From assembly GCF_010726085.1 (NCBI RefSeq), contig NZ_AP022560.1:2728001-2792000 (forward strand): a stretch of 64,000 nucleotides of DNA, read 5' to 3'. Source of the DNA: Mycolicibacterium moriokaense. Its GTDB lineage: Bacteria > Actinomycetota > Actinomycetes > Mycobacteriales > Mycobacteriaceae. The position numbers and the translations under genes are program-made. Of this stretch, positions 1 to 8,102 are shown piece by piece. Each line of letters starts with the position of its first letter. The stretch's first letter is position 1. Under the pieces are notes generated by a model. That model worked only from the letters and a program-made list of their open reading frames with translations. It searched no databases and was not told the origin of the DNA.

Positions 1-979
1 CCGGAGCGATCCGATGGCGGAACACATTCCACCGCGCCGCGTGCTTCTTCGCAAAGGTCAGACGTTCGTCGTGGCTGAAACCGCTCCAGATGCGTTGGGT
101 GTGGGGCCGCAACTTGTCGACGATGATCGCGGGATTGGCGTTGCGCGCGTGCAGGATTGCGCAGTGCTCCTCGATGAGCGCCAGCAGCTTGTCGAGTCCC
201 AGCGTCGCGACGTCGACCCCTGGCGGCGGAAAATCCGGATACCTGATGCCGCGGAAATGCGAATGCGGGAACCATCCGTGACGCGACACCGCGTGGATGG
301 TGCCGAGCCATCCCTTGGCGCGAAGGGTGAGGATCGCATCGACCGCGGTGAGGCCGGTCCCCAGGATGACGATGCTGCCGTGGTATGGCGGGAGACGTTC
401 CTCCCACGACTGCCACGGATTACCGACCCAGGCCGGATGTTCGGAAAGACTCTCGGTTCCGGGCAGCGCCGCGGGTGGCTCATTGCCGGTGGCCAGCACG
501 ACGCGATCGGCACTCAGCGTCGATCCGTCGGCGAGGCGCACGAGACAACCGGATTCGCTTGGTTCCACGTCGACCGCCGAGCCGATGACGAACTCGGCCG
601 ATGCGGGTGCCATCTCACCGGGGCTTTGCAAATGATGTTGGACGATGGACCGCACGTAGTCGCCGTAGATCTGGCGCGGCACGAAGCGCTCGCGGAGGTC
701 GATCTCGGAGGCCGACTCGAATTCAGATCGCGTCCGCAGCCATTGAAGGAAATGATCGGGCTCGTGGGGGAACGCCGACATGTTCCGCGCCGCGACGTTG
801 AGCAGGTATTCCGGACGCCGGAGACGGTACGCGACCCCGCGTCCCACCGAGGGTTCGTCGCTGATGACGGTGATGTGCAGCGGATGGTCGGTCAGTCGTG
901 CGAGGTTCACTGCGCTCATGGACCCGCTGAAACCTCCGCCGATGACGGCGATCCGACGAGGTACTGACGATCGATCCAC
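1..979 (-). CDS. FAD/NAD(P)-binding oxidoreductase-like protein, 3' end cut by window
   Basis: Reading the minus strand from a GTG at 979 gives RRIAVIGGGFSGSM, a Rossmann dinucleotide-binding motif (GxGxxG type) at about residues 8-18, then VASRNMSAFPHEPDHFL-like and VILGTGLTAVDAILTL stretches, the second being a second nucleotide-binding segment. This order matches the FAD/NAD(P)-binding proteins of COG4529 (NAD_binding_9). The frame stays open to base 1, so the C-terminus lies outside the window. The start is a choice: GTG 979 is the first start codon before the Rossmann strand, and no strong ribosome site is visible. A long open frame on the opposite strand (14-967) is its shadow. The substrate is unknown. 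Its place beside flavin monooxygenases hints at a redox partner, but this is inference only. Confidence 0.75.
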   Translation of the reverse strand, partial: MDRSSVPRRIAVIGGGFSGSMSAVNLARLTDHPLHITVISDEPSVGRGVAYRLRRPEYLLNVAARNMSAFPHEPDHFLQWLRTRSEFESASEIDLRERFVPRQIYGDYVRSIVQHHLQSPGEMAPASAEFVIGSAVDVEPSESGCLVRLADGSTLSADRVVLATGNEPPAALPGTESLSEHPAWVGNPWQSWEERLPPYHGSIVILGTGLTAVDAILTLRAKGWLGTIHAVSRHGWFPHSHFRGIRYPDFPPPGVDVATLGLDKLLALIEEHCAILHARNANPAIIVDKLRPHTQRIWSGFSHDERLTFAKKHAARWNVFRHRIAP

Positions 980-1245
980 GAGTCCCCATTCGGCGCGGTG
1001 CGGTGTTACGCCGAGGGGTTCAACCAGCGGCAGCGCCAGTATCCCAGTGTAGTCCGCTGCGGCAAGGTCCGGCTGCCGCCGGATGGGCTGGGATCACCTG
1101 ACCTGTTTAGAATCTGCGCGGTTTTAACGGACTACCGCGATTTCACGCGGTTGCGACCAATCTGATTCAAAGGGAACACGATCGCCGTCCTGCGGTCTCG
1201 CCTACCACGCGCCGCGGTGCGACTTCCATGATGAGCGTTCGCGCC

Positions 1246-1257
1246 TAGCCTGCAGGC
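1246..1257 (+). promoter_or_regulatory. Leaderless promoter -10 box, with an inverted repeat upstream
   Basis: TAGCCT at 1246-1251 fits the TANNNT -10 consensus and lies six bases before the GTG at 1258, as expected for a leaderless mRNA. About 95 bases upstream, ACCGCG-ATTTCA-CGCGGT (1134-1151) is a perfect 6-bp inverted repeat that could be an operator. The 278-base gap 980-1257 holds no other gene I can support. Confidence 0.45.
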
Positions 1258-1455
1258 GTGAGCGAGTACGTGGAGTTGACCTCTCCCGAAGGCGGGGTCG
1301 TTCCTTGGTTGCAGCCTGTCGGCAGTTGGCCGTGGGTGGTGCTGCTTCTCGGGGTCGTCATCATCGCTCTCGGCGGTCTGGTGTTCTCTCATGAAGCGGA
1401 CGGCGATCCCGCAGGCACATTGCAGCCGTCAGTGACGCAACAGGCGGTGCCGTGA
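1258..1455 (+). CDS. Small single-span membrane protein (65 aa)
   Basis: This 65-residue protein has one strong hydrophobic segment (about residues 23-43, WPWVVLLLGVVIIALGGLVF), a short polar N-terminus and a C-terminal tail. I do not recognise a family. Its stop overlaps the GTG start of the next gene (GTGA at 1452-1455), so the two are probably translated together. The GTG at 1258 follows a -10-like box by six bases, which suggests leaderless translation. Because it heads an operon of two flavin monooxygenases it could be a membrane accessory factor, but nothing in the sequence shows a function. Confidence 0.6.
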   Translation: MSEYVELTSPEGGVVPWLQPVGSWPWVVLLLGVVIIALGGLVFSHEADGDPAGTLQPSVTQQAVP

Positions 1456-2762
1456 CGCGGCAACTGCACCTGCTGGCGTTCGGAAACACGCGCTCGGCTG
1501 GCCCGTGGCGTCATCCTGACATCGACAACAGCACCGCAGGGGTTCGTCGCGGACTGATCAGCCGTGCACAGGCGGCCGAGGCCGGTGCGTTTGACGCGGT
1601 GTTCTTCGCCGATGGCCTCAATTTCGGCCCGTCTGCGACGTGGCCGTACAAAACGCCGGAAGACTTCGAGCCCCTGACCACGACGGCGGCGCTCTCCTCA
1701 GTCACCGAGCGCATCGGTCTGGTTGTCACCGGTTCGGCGACGTTGCAGCAGCCTTATCACCTCGCGCGCCAACTCCTCTCACTCGACCACCTCAGCGGTG
1801 GCCGTGCAGGGTGGAATCTGGTGACGAGTTTCGCGCGCGCCGCGGCCGACAACTTCAGCGCCGCCGGTGTAGTGGACCACGATGAGCGGTACGCGATAGC
1901 GGAAGAGGCCATCGACGTCGTCAAGAAGCTATGGGACTCCTGGGACGACGACACGATCATCGAGGACCGGGTCAACGGAATCTTCCACGACATAACCAAG
2001 ATTCATGTGCCCAACCATCACGGCCGCTACTTCGACGTCACCGGACCGCTCGGGGCTTCGCGGTCGGCGCAGGGGCAACCAGTGATCTTTCAGGCCGGAT
2101 CGTCGGCTACCGGCAGGGCTTTCGCCGCCCGCCATGCCGAGGTGATCTTCACTGGACAAGGCAATCGTGAACGCGCTCAACAGTTCTACCGCCAGATCCA
2201 CGACGAGGCCGAACGGCTTGGACGAGTGGCGCCTCTCATCACGCCATCGCTGCGCTTCATCGTCGGTTCGACGGAGGAGGAAGCGCACCGGAACGAGCGC
2301 ACCGCATATGAATGCTTCAGCCCGGAGTACCAAGCCGGCTGGCTGCTCGAAGTCGACGTTGATGTCACCGGCGCGGATCTGGACGGCCCGGTACCGGACT
2401 CCGCGTTCCCGGAGACCACGCAGACGCATCAAACCGCGCTTGCCGGCTACCGGGCCCTGGCTAAGGAGGGCAATCCGACTGTGCGCGAATTCCTGTACCG
2501 CACCGTGAATGGTTGGGGTGCAAGCGTCGTCGGGACGCCCGAACACCTCGCGGATGTCATCGAAGACTGGTTCGATGGTCGGGCGGCGGACGGTTTCGTG
2601 CTGCAGGATTCGGGGTTGCCCGGGCAGTTCGACGATTTCGTGGAGCAGGTGGTGCCATTGCTGCGCAAGCGCGGTCTGTTCCGGCATGAGTACACGGGTA
2701 GGACGCTGCGGGACCACTTAGGGCTCGCCGCACCGGTCAATCGATACCGCGTTTCGGCATGA
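1452..2762 (+). CDS. LLM-class flavin monooxygenase, NtaA/SnaA/DszA type
   Basis: At 436 aa this is the usual size for the NtaA/SnaA/DszA/SoxA branch of bacterial luciferase-like (TIM-barrel, FMNH2-using) monooxygenases. Diagnostic stretches are HLLAFGNTRSAGPWRHP near the N-terminus, LDHLSGGRAGWNLVTS (about 110-125), the HHGRYFDVTGPL region and PVIFQAGSS...GRAFAARHAEVIF (about 208-235). Members oxygenate chelators, thioethers or sulfones with FMNH2 from a separate reductase; no reductase is visible here. The GTG start overlaps the previous stop, and its own stop overlaps the next start (ATGA at 2759-2762). The neighbour is a paralogue, so the two may act on related substrates or as partners. 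The sulfur setting favours an organosulfur substrate, by inference. Confidence 0.9.
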   Translation: MTRQLHLLAFGNTRSAGPWRHPDIDNSTAGVRRGLISRAQAAEAGAFDAVFFADGLNFGPSATWPYKTPEDFEPLTTTAALSSVTERIGLVVTGSATLQQPYHLARQLLSLDHLSGGRAGWNLVTSFARAAADNFSAAGVVDHDERYAIAEEAIDVVKKLWDSWDDDTIIEDRVNGIFHDITKIHVPNHHGRYFDVTGPLGASRSAQGQPVIFQAGSSATGRAFAARHAEVIFTGQGNRERAQQFYRQIHDEAERLGRVAPLITPSLRFIVGSTEEEAHRNERTAYECFSPEYQAGWLLEVDVDVTGADLDGPVPDSAFPETTQTHQTALAGYRALAKEGNPTVREFLYRTVNGWGASVVGTPEHLADVIEDWFDGRAADGFVLQDSGLPGQFDDFVEQVVPLLRKRGLFRHEYTGRTLRDHLGLAAPVNRYRVSA

Positions 2763-4144
2763 CCGTGAACCCATTCGTGCTGTGCGCATTCACCATGTCG
2801 ACCGTTTCGCACGGGAACTTCGGCCTGTGGCGCCATCCGCACGACCGCACTTCCGAATACACCGATCTGAAGTACTGGGTCGACCTGGCCAAGCTGCTCG
2901 ACGCAGGCGGCTTCGACGCACTGTTCATCGCGGACGCCGTGGGCCAGCTCGACGTGTTCGGCGGTGACGCGACTGCTGCGCTGACCCGTGGCGTGCAGAC
3001 GCCGGTCACCGATCCGCTGCTCGCCGTCTCGGCGATGGCGGCGGCGACCGACCACCTCGGGTTCGGAGTCACCGTATCGACCACTTACGAGAGTCCTTAC
3101 CTGCTTGCGCGAAAGTTCAGCACGCTCGACCATCTGACCGGCGGCCGCATCGGGTGGAACATCGTGACATCGCTGCTCGACAGTGCGGCGCGCAACATCA
3201 TCGGACGCGACAGGCAGATTCCGCACGACGAGCGTTACGCCATCGCGCAGGAGTTCGTCGAGGTCACCTACAAGCTGTGGGAAGGTTCGTGGGAAACCGA
3301 TGCCGTCGTCCGGGACCGCGCAGCCGGCGTCTATACCGACGCCGCCAAGGTCCATGCAATCGGCCACGAGGGACACTACTTCTCCGTTCCGGGTGCGCAT
3401 CTCGTTGAGCCGTCACCTCAGCGCACCCCGGTGTTGTTCCAGGCCGGAACGTCGGACGCAGGCCGCGAGTTCGCCGCTCGCAATGCCGAACTTGTCTTCC
3501 TCAGTGACCCGCGACCGGATGTGCTGCGGGCGAACATCGATGACGTCCGACGTCGTGCTGCCGCACACGGACGACGCCCAGAGTCCGTCAAATTCATCAC
3601 TTCGATCGAGATCGTCACCGACAGCACCGATTCGGCTGCTCAGGCCAAGGCCGATGACCTCGCGAAGTATCACGACCTCGAGGGCGGCTTGGTACTTCTC
3701 TCGGCCCTGAGCGGAGTCGACTGGTCGCAGTACGGGGTGGACCGGCCCATCGAACAGTTCGACACCGATGCGAGCAGATCGATCCTCGCGGCCGTCGATG
3801 ATGCCGACGCGCGGCACCGAATCACACTGCGTGACTACGTCGGTGGGCTGGGTGGTTTCGGTGGCCAGCTGTTCGTCGGATCGCCTGTCACCGTGGCGGA
3901 CGAGCTGGAGGCATACGCGGAACGCACAGGAGTGGACGGGTTCAACATCGCCTACCACGTGACCCCGGGCAGCTTCGCCGACGTGGCGGATTACGTTCTG
4001 CCCGAGCTTCGGCGACGCGGCCGCGCGCGAGAGGGTGATACGTCGACCACTCTCCGCCAGCGCCTGTTCGGCGGCGATTCGGCACTGCTGCCCGACGATC
4101 ACCCCGGCACGCAGTTTCGCCGAAATAGAATCCTGTCGATTTGA
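2759..4144 (+). CDS. LLM-class flavin monooxygenase, NtaA/SnaA/DszA type (second copy)
   Basis: This 461-aa paralogue of the preceding gene has the same signatures: HGNFGLWRHPHDRT near residue 18, LDHLTGGRIGWNIVTS (about 121-136), HYFSVPGAHLVEPSPQRTP, and PVLFQAGTSDAGREFAARNAELVF (about 222-245). It overlaps the upstream gene by four bases. The C-terminal part (DGFNIAYHVTPGSFADVADYVLPEL) is typical of the family. It should require reduced FMN supplied from elsewhere. A 6-bp inverted repeat at 4155-4175 just after the stop could serve as a weak terminator. The exact substrate cannot be read from the sequence. Confidence 0.9.
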   Translation: MTVNPFVLCAFTMSTVSHGNFGLWRHPHDRTSEYTDLKYWVDLAKLLDAGGFDALFIADAVGQLDVFGGDATAALTRGVQTPVTDPLLAVSAMAAATDHLGFGVTVSTTYESPYLLARKFSTLDHLTGGRIGWNIVTSLLDSAARNIIGRDRQIPHDERYAIAQEFVEVTYKLWEGSWETDAVVRDRAAGVYTDAAKVHAIGHEGHYFSVPGAHLVEPSPQRTPVLFQAGTSDAGREFAARNAELVFLSDPRPDVLRANIDDVRRRAAAHGRRPESVKFITSIEIVTDSTDSAAQAKADDLAKYHDLEGGLVLLSALSGVDWSQYGVDRPIEQFDTDASRSILAAVDDADARHRITLRDYVGGLGGFGGQLFVGSPVTVADELEAYAERTGVDGFNIAYHVTPGSFADVADYVLPELRRRGRAREGDTSTTLRQRLFGGDSALLPDDHPGTQFRRNRILSI

Positions 4145-4246
4145 TAGCTCACGAGATGACCGGTGTTCCGTCATCGTGATTGTTGAGTAACGAACTCATT
4201 AATCACCTGTGCGCCAGTTGAATCGGCCGCACGGGTAACTCGGCGC

Positions 4247-4278
4247 GGCTCGAGAGTTCGAGCCAAGGAGGTGGCCTC
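4247..4278 (+). promoter_or_regulatory. Stem-loop directly before, and possible hairpin over, the permease ribosome site
   Basis: GGCTCGA-GAGT-TCGAGCC (4247-4264) is a perfect 7-bp stem with a 4-base loop ending one base before the ribosome binding site AAGGAGG (4265-4271). That site can itself pair with CCTC at 4275-4278, just before the ATG at 4281. A further 5-bp inverted repeat (TGAGT-AACGA-ACTCA) lies near 4184-4198. Translational control of the permease operon is possible; this is inference from pairing only. Confidence 0.4.
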
Positions 4279-4280
4279 TT

Positions 4281-5846
4281 ATGTCTACACCGATTCGTCC
4301 GGAGGTTGCGCTCTCGGGTCGCGCACTAGGTTCGGCACAGGAGATCGGTCTGAAGCGCAATGCTGTCGGCTTCTGGGGAGTGTTCGCGCAGGGCCTCGCG
4401 GCGGCCGCACCCAGCGTCGCGGTCGCAGTGGTGCCGTTCTCGCTCTTCGTCGCCGCCGGAAAGGGTGCGGCCTGGGCGGTTTTGGTCGGCCTGACCATTG
4501 TCGTGCTCATTGCCGCCACGATCAGTTTCCAAGCCAAGCGCACTGTCTCCAGTGGCTCGTTGGGCACATATACCGGAAACGGCCTCGGACCTGGATTCGC
4601 TTACGCTGCAGGGTTCAGTTTGTTGATCGGCTACATCGGCTTCGCCACCACAGGAACGCTGGGCGGGGTCCTTTATCTGGATTCTTTCCTCGCCTCGATC
4701 GGCCTGGGTTCAGAGGATCATTGGTTCAGGCTGTTGCTCGTGGTCGTCGTCGTGGCCGCAGCGGTGTATCTGCCGTACCGCGGCGTGTCTATTTCGGCGA
4801 AGTGCGAACTGATCTTCGAGCTGGTCGCGATCACCTCGATTCTGGTGATCATCGTCGGCGCCTACATCACGTATGGCTTCAGCATCGATTGGGAACAGTG
4901 GAACCCGAAGCACCTCACGGTGAGTGCGACATTCATCGCGGCGGTATCGGCTGTGGGTTCGTACGCGGGGTTTGAGAGCGTCGCATCGCTCGGTGCAGAG
5001 GCCAAGGACGCACACCGCAACATCGCTCGATCGCTGTTGCGGGTGGTCCTGTTGTTGGGAGTCCTCTACATCGTCGCCACGTATCCACAGATCCTCTTCT
5101 TCGACGACATCGACGGCGACAAGGCGGTGCTGCCGCAGCTTGCGGACGTGGTCGGCGTGCCGTGGGTGAACCAAGTCCTCAGTGCCGCTGTCGCGGTGGC
5201 ATTCATCGTGTTCGTCACCGCGGTAACCACCGCCGGCGCACGGTCGCTGTTCACCCTTGCGCACGAGGGAGCACTGCCGCGTGCGTTGACCAAGGTCCAT
5301 CCAAAGTATGAAACCCCCTGGGTCGGTGTGGTTTTCATCGGGCTGCTGGCACTTGTCTTCTCGGTGGTGGCGACCTTCAGCTCGGCCGGGCGGCTGGTGT
5401 TCGACGTCTACGGTGGATACGTCGCCACCTGGGGCTTCCTCATCAGCTATCTGCTGGTGGTGATCGCAACGCCGATATGGCTGTACCGGATCAAGGCGCT
5501 GACACCTGCGCGGCTGTTGGTGTCGGTCGGGGCGACCGTCGGCCTCGGATACGTCATCTTCAGCAACTTCTACCCGGTGCCCGAATTCCCGTTCAACATC
5601 CTGCCGTTCATCTTCGGCGCAATCCTGCTCGCAGGGCTCGCGTGGTACTGGATCCTGAAGCGCACCCGGCCTGAGGTCGCCAATCGAATCGGCACCATCC
5701 AGACACTGTCGGAAGCCGAGCAGCAGCGTCTCGCCGAGGTGGGCATCGTCGAGGTGCTGCAACATCAGCGTGATGACGCGAGCGCGGCCAGTGCCGATGA
5801 CGACGACCCGGAGCCGCGACGGGAAAAGGAGCCGGTCGCCCCATGA
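4281..5846 (+). CDS. APC-superfamily amino acid permease
   Basis: This is a 521-aa polytopic membrane protein with about twelve hydrophobic segments. The N-terminal pattern LKRNAVGFWGVFAQGLAAAAPSVAVAV and the later AAVSAVGSYAGFESVASLGAEAKDAHRNIARSLL are hallmarks of amino acid/polyamine/organocation permeases. The C-terminus is a charged cytoplasmic tail (ADDDDPEPRREKEP). A strong ribosome site (AAGGAGG, 4265-4271) sits nine bases before the ATG. Its stop overlaps the next start (ATGA at 5843-5846), placing it at the head of an operon with DszC-like enzymes and an acetyltransferase. It therefore probably imports the amino-acid-like compound that operon consumes. The substrate is not identifiable from sequence. 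Confidence 0.88.
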   Translation: MSTPIRPEVALSGRALGSAQEIGLKRNAVGFWGVFAQGLAAAAPSVAVAVVPFSLFVAAGKGAAWAVLVGLTIVVLIAATISFQAKRTVSSGSLGTYTGNGLGPGFAYAAGFSLLIGYIGFATTGTLGGVLYLDSFLASIGLGSEDHWFRLLLVVVVVAAAVYLPYRGVSISAKCELIFELVAITSILVIIVGAYITYGFSIDWEQWNPKHLTVSATFIAAVSAVGSYAGFESVASLGAEAKDAHRNIARSLLRVVLLLGVLYIVATYPQILFFDDIDGDKAVLPQLADVVGVPWVNQVLSAAVAVAFIVFVTAVTTAGARSLFTLAHEGALPRALTKVHPKYETPWVGVVFIGLLALVFSVVATFSSAGRLVFDVYGGYVATWGFLISYLLVVIATPIWLYRIKALTPARLLVSVGATVGLGYVIFSNFYPVPEFPFNILPFIFGAILLAGLAWYWILKRTRPEVANRIGTIQTLSEAEQQRLAEVGIVEVLQHQRDDASAASADDDDPEPRREKEPVAP

Positions 5847-7078
5847 CCGCTGTCGTGTCGCATGACCAGTCGTCCGACCTCGCCGCGGATTGGCTGACGA
5901 GCGCCGCCGTGGTGGCGGCGAAGCTCAAGGCCACCGCGCCGGAGCGCGACCGCGCAGGCGATACGCCCGTCGATGAGATCGGATGGCTCAGAGACGCCGA
6001 TCTGCTGGGCATCTTCATCCCGGCGGAGCTCGGTGGCGGCGGCGCTTCCTGGACAGCGGTGTCAGCGGTGGTCCGCGAGATCGCCAGTGCGGACCCATCC
6101 ATTGCACACGTGCTGCTGTATCACTACTTCGGCAGCCTCGCCGGTACCCGCGGCGAGAACGGATTTGTCGGCACGGAGCGGGCGCGCCGCATCGCAGAAC
6201 ACAAGTTGTTCCACGGCACCATTGCCCAAGCCGCGTATCCACCACTGATATCGGCAACGCAGACCGGCGACGGATTCCGACTCAACGGCACCAAACCGTT
6301 CACCAGTGGCGCGGCACTCGGGGATGTCCTGTTGGCCTGGGTCGTCTTCGACGAGGGCACCCGGCTTGCCGGTGCAGACGTCTCGGGCCAGATCGCGACA
6401 GTCCACATCGAGGGCGGGGCCCGCGGACTCTCATTCGGCGAGGACTGGGACAACGTCGGCCAGCGCCTCACTGTCAGCGGAAGCGCCACCCTGACCGACG
6501 TCGCAGTCGGCACGACGGACGTGATCGGCTACGGCTACGGTGCCCAGAAGTCCACGCCGGCGGCCAGTCTGGATGTGCTGTACATGTACTCGGGGTTCGC
6601 TTCGATTCTCACCGGCATCGCCATCGGTGCACTCGACGAAGCCGCCGACTACACCCGCAGCAAGGGGCGCCCATGGGTGGAATCGCAATATCAAAGCGCG
6701 GTGGAAGATCCACTCGTCCTCGAACGGTTCGGACAGCTGTGGGTGCAGGTCCAGTCGGCGACGTCGCTCACGGATCGGGCGACACAGGCAGTCGAGGCCG
6801 CACGCCAACGCGGTGATCAATTGTCGTGGAGCGAACGAGCGGAGGCGGTATCGGCTGTCAACGCCGCGCGTGTGCACGCTAGCGACGTCGCACTCACTGT
6901 CTCCAGTCGGCTCTTCGAAGTCACGGGCGCCCGGTCGACGGCCGCAAGACACGGGCTCGACAGATTCTGGCGTAACGCCAGAACGCTGAGCCTGCACGAC
7001 CCGTTGCACTACAAACACGTACAACTCGGCGACCACCTGCTCAACGGGAGCCCACCGTCCCCTGGCTTCTACTCGTGA
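5843..7078 (+). CDS. Acyl-CoA dehydrogenase-fold flavoenzyme, DszC/SfnC-like
   Basis: The 411-aa protein has the acyl-CoA dehydrogenase fold in the variant used by flavin monooxygenases such as DszC: GIFIPAELGGGGASW near residue 57, FRLNGTKPFTSGAALGDVLLAWVVF (about 150-175), GEDWDNVGQRLTVSGSATLTDV (about 200-220), and the C-terminal FWRNARTLSLHDPLHYKHVQLGDHLLNG. In that family the NGTKFYSTG-type loop and the RNxRTLxxHDP motif contribute to the flavin/substrate pocket. It overlaps the permease stop by four bases. The protein has no cysteine and only one internal methionine. Monooxygenase activity on a sulfur compound is the likely role; a true dehydrogenase cannot be excluded. Confidence 0.85.
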   Translation: MTAVVSHDQSSDLAADWLTSAAVVAAKLKATAPERDRAGDTPVDEIGWLRDADLLGIFIPAELGGGGASWTAVSAVVREIASADPSIAHVLLYHYFGSLAGTRGENGFVGTERARRIAEHKLFHGTIAQAAYPPLISATQTGDGFRLNGTKPFTSGAALGDVLLAWVVFDEGTRLAGADVSGQIATVHIEGGARGLSFGEDWDNVGQRLTVSGSATLTDVAVGTTDVIGYGYGAQKSTPAASLDVLYMYSGFASILTGIAIGALDEAADYTRSKGRPWVESQYQSAVEDPLVLERFGQLWVQVQSATSLTDRATQAVEAARQRGDQLSWSERAEAVSAVNAARVHASDVALTVSSRLFEVTGARSTAARHGLDRFWRNARTLSLHDPLHYKHVQLGDHLLNGSPPSPGFYS

Positions 7079-7109
7079 CGATATCGATTGCGCCCCACTG
7101 GAGGACAGA

Positions 7110-8102
7110 GTGACGCTGGCTGACGATCTCAAAGTCGACAAGTGGACGGCAACCCCGGCCACCGCACAAGACCATCCCTTGATCGCCGACTTCCTCGCCA
7201 CCACACCAGGCCTCGGCGGTCGGAAGTTCGCAGCCGATTCGCGCGACATCGCCGAACAATTCGACGGCGCGTTCCCAGGCGCTGCCGCGGTCGTGCGGGA
7301 TACCACAGGCCGGATACGCGGATACGCGGTGCTTCATCAGCCCCACGGTGTCCAGCCGGAGATTCTCGCCGACTTCGTATTCGATTCCAACGTCCCGCCA
7401 GATCTCGTCGATGGCATCGTCGGCGATGTTGTCGCGCGCTACGCAGAAGAGAATCCGTTGATACCGGATTCGTTCCTTCGGACGATCATCGGTACGGATC
7501 AGCAGTCGGCGATCTCCGCGTTGACTCGCCGGGGCGCTTATCAGGAAGCTGAATTCATTCGTGCTCGCAAGCCGTTGCACGACGAGGATCCCGACGCGTT
7601 GGAGGCCGCGGCAATCGATGGGATAACCGTGGTCGGCTGGCCGGAGATAGTCGAGCGTGACTTAGGTGAGCAGGTGCGTCAACTTCAGTTCGACACTTTC
7701 CTGGAGCATTTCGGCAACATGTCGAAGACACCGGAGTTGTGGGCGCACCACATTCAGAGTCGGGCCTTTGCACCGGATTTCAGTGTCGCGGCGATCGACG
7801 ACCACGGTGATGTCATCGGCTATGTGCTCGGGTCGACTTACACCGCAGGTACCGGGGTCGCCGAAGAGCGCAGCGCACACACCGACTACATCGGTGTGCG
7901 ACGGGATCGTCGTCGCCTCGGCATCGGCGAACTCCTGCTCAGGAAAATCTGGTTGGCAGCGTTACGCCGTGGCCTGGGCGCCGCTTCGCTCGGTACGGAT
8001 ATCAACAACAAGAGCAAGGCCCATTTGCTCTATCAGCGCCTCGGCTACGTAGCCGTCGAGAACAGTTCCGCTTATCGCATCGACGCGGCACAGACGCGAT
8101 GA
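7110..8102 (+). CDS. GNAT-family N-acetyltransferase
   Basis: This 330-aa protein starts at a GTG preceded by GGAGGACAG (about 7099-7107). The C-terminal half is a clear GNAT domain: DYIGVRRDRRRLGIGELLLRKIWL contains the acetyl-CoA-binding R/QxxGxG/A motif (RRLGIG), followed by NNKSKAHLLYQRLGYVAVE. The N-terminal half, with AAVVRDTTGRIRGYAVLHQP, looks like a second, degenerate GNAT half, so this may be a tandem-GNAT protein. It lies between two DszC-like enzymes in one operon, overlapping the downstream start by four bases. In Bacillus a GNAT enzyme acetylates S-modified cysteines before an NtaA-type monooxygenase attacks them; a similar order of steps is plausible here but unproven. Confidence 0.85.
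   Translation: MTLADDLKVDKWTATPATAQDHPLIADFLATTPGLGGRKFAADSRDIAEQFDGAFPGAAAVVRDTTGRIRGYAVLHQPHGVQPEILADFVFDSNVPPDLVDGIVGDVVARYAEENPLIPDSFLRTIIGTDQQSAISALTRRGAYQEAEFIRARKPLHDEDPDALEAAAIDGITVVGWPEIVERDLGEQVRQLQFDTFLEHFGNMSKTPELWAHHIQSRAFAPDFSVAAIDDHGDVIGYVLGSTYTAGTGVAEERSAHTDYIGVRRDRRRLGIGELLLRKIWLAALRRGLGAASLGTDINNKSKAHLLYQRLGYVAVENSSAYRIDAAQTR

Noticed and set aside
14..967. Long plus-strand open frame (317 aa)
   Set aside because: It mirrors the minus-strand FAD/NAD(P)-binding gene, has no recognisable motifs and a composition typical of antisense frames in high-GC DNA.
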